In this document: positions 1 to 5,069 of the stretch, one piece after another | How positions within the stretch are numbered: the first letter of the stretch is position 1 | Layout of the letters: the number at the start of each line of letters is the position of its first letter | Position numbers and translations under genes: made by a program | Assembly: GCA_039812645.1 (NCBI GenBank) | Contig: JBDIAV010000148.1 | Span: 1-5,069, forward strand | DNA: 5,069 bases | Direction of reading: 5' to 3' | Origin: Ancrocorticia sp039812645 | GTDB lineage: Bacteria > Actinomycetota > Actinomycetes > Actinomycetales > Actinomycetaceae | The notes under the pieces: generated by a model | Told to the model about the DNA's origin: nothing | The model's input: the letters and a program-made list of their open reading frames with translations, nothing else | Database searches by the model: none

Positions 1-66
1 CCGGAGCGCTGCTGCGGCTCGGCGAATGGTGTTCGCCCGGTTAGACGGTGTCTCGCCGGTTAAGCT
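1..66. other. Upstream flank of the lipid kinase gene, no assignable gene
   Basis: This short stretch is too small to assign. All three + frames are open from the left edge and then stop: TAA at 61-63, TGA at 74-76 and TAG at 42-44. Any of them could be the tail of an upstream gene. The frame ending with TGA at 74-76 would overlap the kinase ATG at 73 as ATGA, a common coupling arrangement. The frame ending at TAG 42-44 has the more actinobacterial codon use (CTG CTG CGG CTC GGC). I recognise no family in either. A short direct repeat, tcgcccggtta and tcgccggtta, lies at about 33-43 and 53-62. No start codon for a minus-strand gene is visible here. Confidence 0.3.
61..66 (+). promoter_or_regulatory. 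Candidate -10 element of a leaderless promoter for the lipid kinase
   Basis: TAAGCT fits the actinobacterial -10 pattern TANNNT and ends exactly 6 nt before the ATG at 73, so transcription could begin at or next to the A of the start codon. No Shine-Dalgarno sequence precedes this ATG, which agrees with a leaderless mRNA. No good TTGNNN -35 hexamer is visible at 16-18 nt upstream, so the call is tentative. The same -10/ATG spacing occurs before the gene at 2513. Confidence 0.4.
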
Positions 67-72
67 GTGGTT

Positions 73-1221
73 ATGAATTGGTGGGATTGGATGGGGATCG
101 TTGCCTTGATCCTTGTCGTCATCATGGCCTTCTACGTTCTTCAACTGCGTGGCGACCTCGAAGATCTGCGCCACAAGATCATCTCGTTAATGGCGAACGA
201 TGAGGCGGTCTACGACGAGCCGAAGCACGAAACGGAAGGCCCGGGCCCCGTCGTCGTTATTTATAACCCGTCGAAAGTTGTCGATTACAACGAACTGAAG
301 AAGGTGCTGGCGGAAGCGGCAGGCGATGCTGGCCTCGCCGAGCCGGTGTGGCTCGCGACCTCCGTCGCGGATCCCGGTGTCGGTCAGGCACGTCAGGCAA
401 TCGCAATGAATCCATCGGTGGTGATCGCGGCGGGTGGTGATGGGACAGTGCGCCAGGTGGCCGGGGAGCTCGCCGGCACTGGAATTCCGCTTGGACTCAT
501 CCCGATCGGCACCGGTAATTTGCTCGCACGAAATCTGGCTCTGCCGTTGGATTCGCTGCGTAACCTTGCTTCCATCGCGATCACCGGGCGTTCGCGCCGT
601 ATTGATGTGGGCAGGATTTCGGCCCCTCCGGCCACCCCTGAGTTGCGTGCCGAGATCACCAGGTTTGATCCCCAGGGGGTGCCTTTTGAGGGCGACGTAC
701 CTTTCGTGGTGATAGCGGGCCTCGGCTTTGACGCACAGGTGATGCAGGACGCGGATGACAACCTTAAGCGTGCTCTCGGGTGGTCCGCGTACGTGGTGTC
801 GGGCGTTAAACACCTCTATAATCGCCGCGTCGAAGCTCGTATTACCACAGGTGATGGGGCTAACCAGATCGATGTCGAAGCGCGTTCCATCATGTTTGCC
901 AACTGCGGTGGCCTTCCCGGCGGCCTCATGCTCGCTCCCGATGCTCGCATTGACGACGGCTGGCTCGACATCGCCGTCATGGATACGAAGGGCGGACTAC
1001 TCGGTTGGGGTGACCTGCTACGCCGCATTGGCCTGCAACGCTACGGCGTGCGCGATGATGTGCTGCCGGCGGCTGGGTCGATCGATTTTCGCCGCACCCG
1101 CAGTGCCGACGTGAGTCTGCTGGAGCCTGAGCCGGTCCAGGCAGATGGCGACCCCCTCGGCTACGCCCGGGACGTCACCGCCCGTGTCGAAAAGGCCGCG
1201 CTCATCATTCGTGTGGCGTGA
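73..1221 (+). CDS. Diacylglycerol kinase family (DagK/YegS-type) lipid kinase, membrane-anchored
   Basis: This gene encodes a 382-residue lipid kinase of the diacylglycerol/sphingosine kinase catalytic family, which transfers phosphate from ATP to a lipid hydroxyl; diacylglycerol giving phosphatidic acid is the likeliest reaction. Visible motifs, numbered from the ATG at 73: NPSK at 65-68 (the family's opening NPxxG-like loop), GGDGT at 121-125 (nucleotide-binding signature), PIGTGN at 144-149, a PDARIDDGWLD segment at about 289-299 and QADGDP at 356-361 near the end, matching the family order. Residues 6-25 are a hydrophobic helix followed by a charged, probably coiled segment at 26-38, so the enzyme is likely tethered to the inner face of the membrane. 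Many relatives lack this anchor and are about 300 residues long. A GTG at 67 is an alternative start adding two residues; an in-frame TAA at 61-63 rules out anything longer. I prefer ATG 73 because of the candidate -10 spacing. The true lipid substrate cannot be told from sequence. The next gene, pheA, converges on it. Confidence 0.9.
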   Translation: MNWWDWMGIVALILVVIMAFYVLQLRGDLEDLRHKIISLMANDEAVYDEPKHETEGPGPVVVIYNPSKVVDYNELKKVLAEAAGDAGLAEPVWLATSVADPGVGQARQAIAMNPSVVIAAGGDGTVRQVAGELAGTGIPLGLIPIGTGNLLARNLALPLDSLRNLASIAITGRSRRIDVGRISAPPATPELRAEITRFDPQGVPFEGDVPFVVIAGLGFDAQVMQDADDNLKRALGWSAYVVSGVKHLYNRRVEARITTGDGANQIDVEARSIMFANCGGLPGGLMLAPDARIDDGWLDIAVMDTKGGLLGWGDLLRRIGLQRYGVRDDVLPAAGSIDFRRTRSADVSLLEPEPVQADGDPLGYARDVTARVEKAALIIRVA

Positions 1222-1280
1222 TCGGAGTCGGCTAGTCCTTGGCGTTGCTGATGCACGACGTGATCGGCGAGTTTTGACTT

Positions 1281-1319
1281 TCATTGCCATGCTGCCATGA
1301 CCGATGGCAGTGGCAGTGG
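1281..1319 (+). terminator. Bulged hairpin, likely transcription terminator of the lipid kinase gene
   Basis: An inner 7-bp stem (ctgccat at 1292-1298 with atggcag at 1304-1310, loop gaccg) sits inside an outer stem pairing 1281-1289 with 1311-1319, including three G-U wobbles, with a two-base bulge at 1290-1291. It begins 60 nt after the kinase stop codon, between two convergent genes, where a terminator is expected. There is no T-tract after it on either strand. Actinobacterial terminators often lack one, so this does not exclude the role but lowers confidence. Confidence 0.45.
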
Positions 1320-1328
1320 TGCAACTGA

Positions 1329-1382
1329 TGTCGTATATGTGACCGCTCATGCGATATAGCAACAACGGTCACATATACGACA
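1329..1382. repeat. Perfect 17-bp inverted repeat with 20-nt spacer
   Basis: The left arm tgtcgtatatgtgaccg (1329-1345) is the exact reverse complement of the right arm (1366-1382), separated by 20 nt (1346-1365). It lies 25 nt beyond the pheA stop and about 107 nt beyond the kinase stop. Each arm is an imperfect palindrome (GTC...TAT...GAC) and is more A/T-rich than the surroundings. The simplest reading is a bidirectional terminator for the convergent pair; there is no T-tract on either side. A protein-binding site pair or a small dispersed repeat are alternatives. Confidence 0.75.
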
Positions 1383-1407
1383 CCGAATGCCTCGTGAAGC
1401 CCCGCTA

Positions 1408-2373
1408 TCAGTCGTGCGGCGCGACGGAGCGCCCGAGCAGCCCCGCTACCCAGCGGCGCGCGGAGATGAAATCGGCGTCCGCGGTGCCGGGGCGGGGGCG
1501 TATCCGCTTGCCGGAGGCCGAGGGATACGAACCCAAGAAGATCACCGACGGGCACACACGATGCAGGCCGATAAGTACCGCCTGGATACGCTCATCCTCG
1601 ATGTGCCCTTCGGCGTCAATGGAGAAGGCGTAGCGTCCCATGAGGTCACCCAATGGCCGAGACTCGATGCGCGAAAGGTTAACGCCGCGGGCGCTGAACT
1701 GCTCCAGCATGGACAACAGGGCGCCGGCTTCGTCGTTGGGTAGCTGCACCATAAGGGTGGTTTTATCGGCGCCGGTACGTTCTGGCTGTTGGCCGGGGAG
1801 CGCGACAAGGACGAACCGGGTGATGGCGTTGGGGTTGTCGGCTACCTGGTCGGAGATGATATCCAAACCGAATTCTTCGGCGGTGGGAACCGGGCAGAGT
1901 GCAGCGTCGAATCCGGGTTTCTTCGTCTTGGAGGCGAGGATCTCGGCCCCGGCTGCTGTGGAGGTGGCGGGCACGTGTACGACGTCCGTCAAGTTTTCCG
2001 CAATCCAGCCACGGCACTGCGCCCAGGCGTGCGGGTGTGTAGCGATCTTGCGGATGTCCTCGAGCTTCGTTCCCGGACGCACGGCCAGCGCGAATGTGAT
2101 GGGCACGAGCATTTCGGCCTTGATTTCGAGACGGCGCCCCTCGGTGAGGGAGTCGAGGGTGGCGTTCACTCCACCCTCGACGGAATTCTCAATCGGGACG
2201 ACGGCGTAATCAACCTCACCCGCGCGCACCATCCGCAGTGCGGTGGGAACATCGAGCGCAGGAATCAGCTCGGTGTCGTCATCTGCCACTTGAAGTGCAG
2301 CGGCGTTGCAGAAGGTTCCCCGTGGGCCCAGGAAGGAAAAGCGCAGGTGCCCTTCGTTGGTCTGCTCGCTCAT
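1408..2373 (-). CDS. pheA: Prephenate dehydratase (phenylalanine biosynthesis)
   Basis: This 321-residue cytoplasmic enzyme converts prephenate to phenylpyruvate, the committed step to phenylalanine. The catalytic domain covers about 8-190: FLGPRGTF at 14-21, the IENS motif at 61-64 followed by VEGGVNATLDSL, and the TRF motif at 185-187, whose Thr is known to be essential in the family. A regulatory ACT domain spans about 204-281 with GALLSMLEQF at 217-226 and ESRP at 237-240. In this family GALL and ESRP-type motifs form the phenylalanine-binding site, so feedback inhibition by phenylalanine is expected. There is no chorismate mutase domain, so this is the monofunctional form; chorismate mutase must lie elsewhere. 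A basic tail of about 40 residues (282-321) follows the ACT domain. The start is well set by AGGAGGA just upstream of the ATG. It is transcribed away from the 2513 gene and toward the lipid kinase. Confidence 0.96.
   Translation of the reverse strand: MSEQTNEGHLRFSFLGPRGTFCNAAALQVADDDTELIPALDVPTALRMVRAGEVDYAVVPIENSVEGGVNATLDSLTEGRRLEIKAEMLVPITFALAVRPGTKLEDIRKIATHPHAWAQCRGWIAENLTDVVHVPATSTAAGAEILASKTKKPGFDAALCPVPTAEEFGLDIISDQVADNPNAITRFVLVALPGQQPERTGADKTTLMVQLPNDEAGALLSMLEQFSARGVNLSRIESRPLGDLMGRYAFSIDAEGHIEDERIQAVLIGLHRVCPSVIFLGSYPSASGKRIRPRPGTADADFISARRWVAGLLGRSVAPHD
2152..2181. repeat. 11-bp inverted repeat inside pheA
   Basis: gtcgagggtgg (2152-2162) and its exact reverse complement (2171-2181) flank an 8-nt loop. 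The element codes for the conserved VEGGVNATLD segment just after the catalytic IENS motif, so the symmetry may simply follow from Val-Glu-Gly-Gly and Thr-Leu-Asp codon choice. No function can be assigned. Confidence 0.6.
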
Positions 2374-2377
2374 TGCA

Positions 2378-2384
2378 TCCTCCT
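2378..2384 (-). promoter_or_regulatory. Strong Shine-Dalgarno of pheA
   Basis: On the minus strand this reads AGGAGGA, with the GGAGG core 5 nt before the pheA ATG at 2371-2373. It fixes the pheA start. It also contrasts with the two + strand genes, which have no such sequence before their start codons. Confidence 0.85.
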
Positions 2385-2437
2385 ATCTGTGGGGCCGCGG
2401 GTGCGGCGCGCGTCGAACCGTTGTCGGAACGTGCCCA

Positions 2438-2443
2438 ACCATA
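2438..2443 (-). promoter_or_regulatory. Possible -10 element for pheA
   Basis: On the minus strand this reads TATGGT, which fits TANNNT and would give a leader of roughly 55-60 nt carrying the pheA ribosome binding site. I see no convincing -35 partner at 16-18 nt. It is the best candidate in the 139-bp divergent region 2374-2512, but weak. I see no leader peptide rich in Phe codons and no T-box-like structure. Confidence 0.25.
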
Positions 2444-2477
2444 CCCGCTGAATCGCCCCGCGGGCGGATCGGGCCGC

Positions 2478-2506
2478 TTATCGGGCGCCGGACCTCGCGA
2501 TAGTCT
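2478..2506 (+). promoter_or_regulatory. Candidate leaderless promoter of the large membrane protein gene
   Basis: A -35-like TTATCG (2478-2483), a 17-nt spacer and a -10-like TAGTCT (2501-2506) end exactly 6 nt before the ATG at 2513. An in-frame TAG at 2507-2509 rules out an upstream start, and no Shine-Dalgarno sequence lies before the ATG. This is the geometry expected for an mRNA whose first base is the A of the start codon, a frequent arrangement in actinobacteria. Confidence 0.5.
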
Positions 2507-2512
2507 TAGACC

Positions 2513-5069
2513 ATGACTTTCGGTACGACTCATTGGAGGAGGGCACTTTCTGCCATCGTCCTATTTGTCGTCCTTGTTTTTTCCTTGACGACGACGGCGT
2601 CCTTCGCCTCACCTTTCTCTTCGGTTGCGTCGGGCAGTGGTGACGGGGCTGCCGTTCTAGGTGAGCGGGGCGCTGGTTCGCATGCTGCGTTTTCTGCTCC
2701 TGACACGCCAGATTCCGGTGATGCGGAAACGTCGGGAACGGGCCGGGTAGGTAGCGAACCCCTTGTGGTTATTGGATTTTCGGGCGTGCTGTGGAAGAAC
2801 GTAACGCCAGAACTGATGCCTCATCTTTACCGTTTTATTAGCGATGCGGCGGGCGCAAACATTGTGGTGCGTACGGTTGGGGAGACTACCTGCCCGAATG
2901 AGGGATGGCTGACCGTGGGGGCCGGGCAACGAGCGACAGATGCCGTGCGCGATTGCCGGGCCCAGGAGGCGCCGACATTGGCTGACGAGTCCGGTGTGGG
3001 CAGTGGGGCCCGTGCGGACGAAGCCGCTGTGGACGGCTCATATGCGGTCCCGCAATGGGAGACGTATCTGCAGTCGAACCGGTCGAGTTCTTTCAGGGCC
3101 AGGATTGGACTGCTCGGTAGCCAGCTTGAGGGCAAGTCGCTGGCAGCGATTGGTCCGGGTGCAGCGCTCGCGCTCGCGGATAGTACCGGTACTTTCCGGG
3201 GCGCCTATGCCGATGTTCCTGCACTTCCGGGGAGCATTGAGGGAACATCTGCGGGTGATTCTGACCCGGGAACCGCGGCGGCTGGTGACGCCTATCACGA
3301 GATCGCGGCAGGCCGCGATCTCGTCGTGGTGGATCTAGGATCCGTACGCTATCCGGATGTGCAACTGACATTGGATGCTTCGGGGGCAAGCAAGCGGGGA
3401 TCCGACAGTGTCTTTGAGAAGTTCTTGGCGGCATTCCGGGCCGCAGGCGAGGCTCCGCCGGAGGTCGAGCCGCAGTTGGCCGCGCTTGATGCGCGGTTTG
3501 GTGCGCTGTTGGAAGCGATTGAGTCCGCTGGTCAGGTCTCGGGTGAAGCACCCCGAATCATGGCGATGTCCGTTGGTGATTCGCAGAACTCGGTGCCGCA
3601 GCTGGGATTCTTCGCGATGAGAGATGCCGGAGCCTCCGGAAGCAGCGGGGAAGGTAACGGTGCGGGCGTCGTCGTCGGTGATGATGGCGTGGGTGATAGT
3701 GAGGCGGTGGATGCCAGTGTTGAATCCGCGGAGGGTACGGCTCAACTCGCGACGTCTGATGCGACGCGGCAATGGGGATTGGTCCAGCTTACGGATGTGT
3801 TCCCGACGATCTTAGGGAGTGTTGACCCGAATTCATCGGCATTGGTGACCAGCGTCGGCTCAGAGATTCGCCATCGCGGCGAGACTTTTGAGGACGGACA
3901 GGCTGACGAGTTGGCGGGCCGTCTTGCTGACGACCAGATTCGATCTGAGTTCGTCCGCCCTCTTGTGGGGCCGTTCTACGTCCTTATCTTCCTCGTGCTC
4001 GGAGTAGTGGCGATCGCGGGCTGGCACACGGTGCGCAAGGAGCCGGGAAGTGAGACACCTCGCTGGCTTCCTGCGGCGGCGGCATGGAGTGCCTCGCTTC
4101 CCGTGGCATCGCTGCTCATCAACTTGCTGCCGTGGTGGCGGGTGGCAATACCGAGTGTTGCGTTGTTCGGCGGAACCGCGGTAATTGCGGCGGTGATCGC
4201 CGCCGTCGGGCTGCGGATTCCGATTAAAAGTACAATCAGCGGCCCCGCCACCATCATTGGTGGTCTCACGGCACTCACCCTGCTTTTGGATATCCTGCTT
4301 GATGCGTTCACCCTGAGTTTCCCGTTGCAGGTGGCGTCGCTGGTGGGTACCCAGCCACAGGTTGGCGGGCGTTTCTATGGGCTGAGCAATGCCACCTTCG
4401 CGATGATGACGGCAGGTCTGTTGCTCATGGTCGCTTGTGAAGCAGTGATACTTGCGCGCCAGAGTCGCAAGGGCTTGGCCGCTGGTTTTGTGGGCACGGT
4501 GGGAGTGCTGACGGTCCTTATTGACGGGTCAGCGATGCTGGGAGCGGACTTTGGTGGCCCGCCTGCACTTGTTGTGGGCTTTGCTCTGCTTGTGTTGCTT
4601 GTGTGCGGGATTCGGCTCACTCCGCTTCGACTTCTCGGCGTCTTTATCGTTGCTATCGGCACATCACTGGCCTTTGCCATGGCGGACTACATGAAGCCAC
4701 CGCAGCAACGCTCCCACCTTGGGCGCTTCATTCAAACCCTGCTTGATGGCGGAGGTTTCGAGATCGTTACCCGCAAGCTGTCGCAGGCGTTTTTCGGGTT
4801 ACCTTGGTGGCTCGTTGTGATCTTGCTGATCGCGGCACTTGTGGTGGGTCTGCGCTGGTGGAAGGCCTACGAGGCTAGGCCCGCTGTCACGCCCCGAACA
4901 ATGGTGGGGGCAGCATGGCAGAACTCCGAAACGTTGCGCTACACCGTGATTTCGATCGGCTCGGCGCTGGTGCTGGGCATGATCATGAATGATTCGGGCG
5001 TCGTGGTTCCGGCGCTCGGTGGGATGGTTGCTGGGCCACTGTGGCTCATCATGGTGCTGCGGCACAACG
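2513..5069 (+). CDS. Large exported membrane protein: alkaline phosphatase-like ectodomain plus about 11 TM segments (3' end outside window)
   Basis: The frame is open from ATG 2513 to the right edge, giving 852 codons without a stop, so the gene is incomplete. Residues 1-32 form a signal sequence (HWRR, then a hydrophobic core at 11-25, possible cleavage after SFA at 30-32); it may instead stay as an anchor. A disordered stretch follows to about 81. Residues 82-434 resemble the alkaline phosphatase superfamily: VVIGFSGVLW at 85-94, then TTCPNEGWLTVGAG at 125-138, like the nucleophile motif of nucleotide pyrophosphatases, VVVDLGSV at 271-278 and TDVFPTIL at 427-434. The usual first metal-binding Asp is Ser90 and no DHG motif is visible, so it may be inactive as a hydrolase. 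From about 485 roughly eleven hydrophobic segments follow (near 485-505, 521-540, 547-567, 578-600, 628-648, 656-672, 684-702, 706-724, 764-781, 809-825, 829-848). GGRFYGLSN (618-626) and GADFGG (677-682) look conserved. I recall similar uncharacterised proteins in other actinobacteria. Function unknown; an envelope role is inference. Confidence 0.85.
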   Translation, partial: MTFGTTHWRRALSAIVLFVVLVFSLTTTASFASPFSSVASGSGDGAAVLGERGAGSHAAFSAPDTPDSGDAETSGTGRVGSEPLVVIGFSGVLWKNVTPELMPHLYRFISDAAGANIVVRTVGETTCPNEGWLTVGAGQRATDAVRDCRAQEAPTLADESGVGSGARADEAAVDGSYAVPQWETYLQSNRSSSFRARIGLLGSQLEGKSLAAIGPGAALALADSTGTFRGAYADVPALPGSIEGTSAGDSDPGTAAAGDAYHEIAAGRDLVVVDLGSVRYPDVQLTLDASGASKRGSDSVFEKFLAAFRAAGEAPPEVEPQLAALDARFGALLEAIESAGQVSGEAPRIMAMSVGDSQNSVPQLGFFAMRDAGASGSSGEGNGAGVVVGDDGVGDSEAVDASVESAEGTAQLATSDATRQWGLVQLTDVFPTILGSVDPNSSALVTSVGSEIRHRGETFEDGQADELAGRLADDQIRSEFVRPLVGPFYVLIFLVLGVVAIAGWHTVRKEPGSETPRWLPAAAAWSASLPVASLLINLLPWWRVAIPSVALFGGTAVIAAVIAAVGLRIPIKSTISGPATIIGGLTALTLLLDILLDAFTLSFPLQVASLVGTQPQVGGRFYGLSNATFAMMTAGLLLMVACEAVILARQSRKGLAAGFVGTVGVLTVLIDGSAMLGADFGGPPALVVGFALLVLLVCGIRLTPLRLLGVFIVAIGTSLAFAMADYMKPPQQRSHLGRFIQTLLDGGGFEIVTRKLSQAFFGLPWWLVVILLIAALVVGLRWWKAYEARPAVTPRTMVGAAWQNSETLRYTVISIGSALVLGMIMNDSGVVVPALGGMVAGPLWLIMVLRHN
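3297..3324. repeat. 12-bp perfect hairpin inside the large membrane protein gene
   Basis: acgagatcgcgg (3297-3308) pairs perfectly with ccgcgatctcgt (3313-3324) around the 4-nt loop cagg. It codes for residues 262-271 (HEIAAGRDLV), just before the VVVDLG strand of the ectodomain. It is a stable RNA stem, but it is not followed by a T-tract and may be coincidental. Confidence 0.65.

Noticed and set aside
67..72. GTG at 67 as the lipid kinase start
   Set aside because: It would add only two residues, has no ribosome binding site, and fits the candidate -10 spacing less well than ATG 73. It is not excluded.
187..813. 208-codon minus-strand open frame opposite the lipid kinase
   Set aside because: Its product is His/Arg-rich with no domain pattern, and it lies fully antisense to the motifs of a recognised gene.
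1329..1382. The inverted repeat as terminal repeats of a transposon remnant
   Set aside because: Only 20 nt separate the arms, no target-site duplication is seen (flanking bases differ), and no transposase fragment is nearby.
1349..1743. Small + strand frames starting within the 17-bp inverted repeat region
   Set aside because: They run into the antisense of pheA, lack ribosome binding sites and resemble no known protein.
1640..2451. Long + strand open frames (189 and 220 codons) opposite pheA
   Set aside because: They lie antisense to a clear pheA, show no recognisable motifs, and long antisense frames are expected in G/C-rich coding DNA.
2535..2543. GGAGGAGGG resembling a Shine-Dalgarno sequence inside the 2513 gene
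   Set aside because: No in-frame start codon lies at a suitable distance after it, and starting later would remove the signal sequence. It encodes Trp-Arg-Arg of the signal peptide.
3335..3772. 145-codon minus-strand frame and several shorter ones opposite the large membrane protein gene
   Set aside because: The + frame from 2513 is open for 852 codons with a signal sequence, family-like motifs and transmembrane pattern; the opposite frames are Arg-rich shadows.

Overview
The window reads as chromosomal DNA from a high-GC Gram-positive bacterium (Actinomycetota). The support is the G/C-rich third codon positions, the prephenate dehydratase architecture with a C-terminal tail, a membrane-anchored DagK/YegS-type lipid kinase, and a large envelope protein of a type I associate with actinobacteria. 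GC looks only moderately high, so an Actinomycetaceae-like genus (Trueperella, Arcanobacterium, Actinomyces relatives) is a reasonable but unproven guess. There are no tRNA or rRNA genes, CRISPR arrays, transposases or phage genes.

Layout: (1) bases 1-72 are a short upstream region with a candidate -10 element. (2) 73-1221 (+) encodes a diacylglycerol kinase-family lipid kinase with an N-terminal membrane segment. (3) 1222-1407 is a convergent intergenic region with two hairpin-forming elements: a bulged stem without a T-tract, and a perfect 17-bp inverted repeat around a 20-nt loop. (4) 1408-2373 (-) is pheA, prephenate dehydratase, with a strong Shine-Dalgarno sequence. (5) 2374-2512 is a divergent promoter region. 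(6) From 2513 (+) to the right edge runs an open, incomplete gene of at least 852 codons. It encodes an exported and multi-spanning membrane protein: signal sequence, large extracytoplasmic domain resembling the alkaline phosphatase superfamily, then about eleven transmembrane segments with two conserved-looking motifs. It is easily missed because it has no stop codon in the window.

The three genes do not form one operon: the kinase and pheA converge, and pheA and the membrane-protein gene diverge. pheA is amino-acid biosynthesis (phenylalanine branch of the shikimate pathway). The other two are probably envelope-related: the kinase would recycle or phosphorylate membrane lipid, and the large protein looks like an envelope factor.

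The most interesting points are the large membrane protein, whose phosphatase-like domain appears to keep the nucleophile-region motif but lacks the usual first metal-binding Asp, and the matching TANNNT-N6-ATG arrangement before both + strand genes, which suggests leaderless mRNAs.
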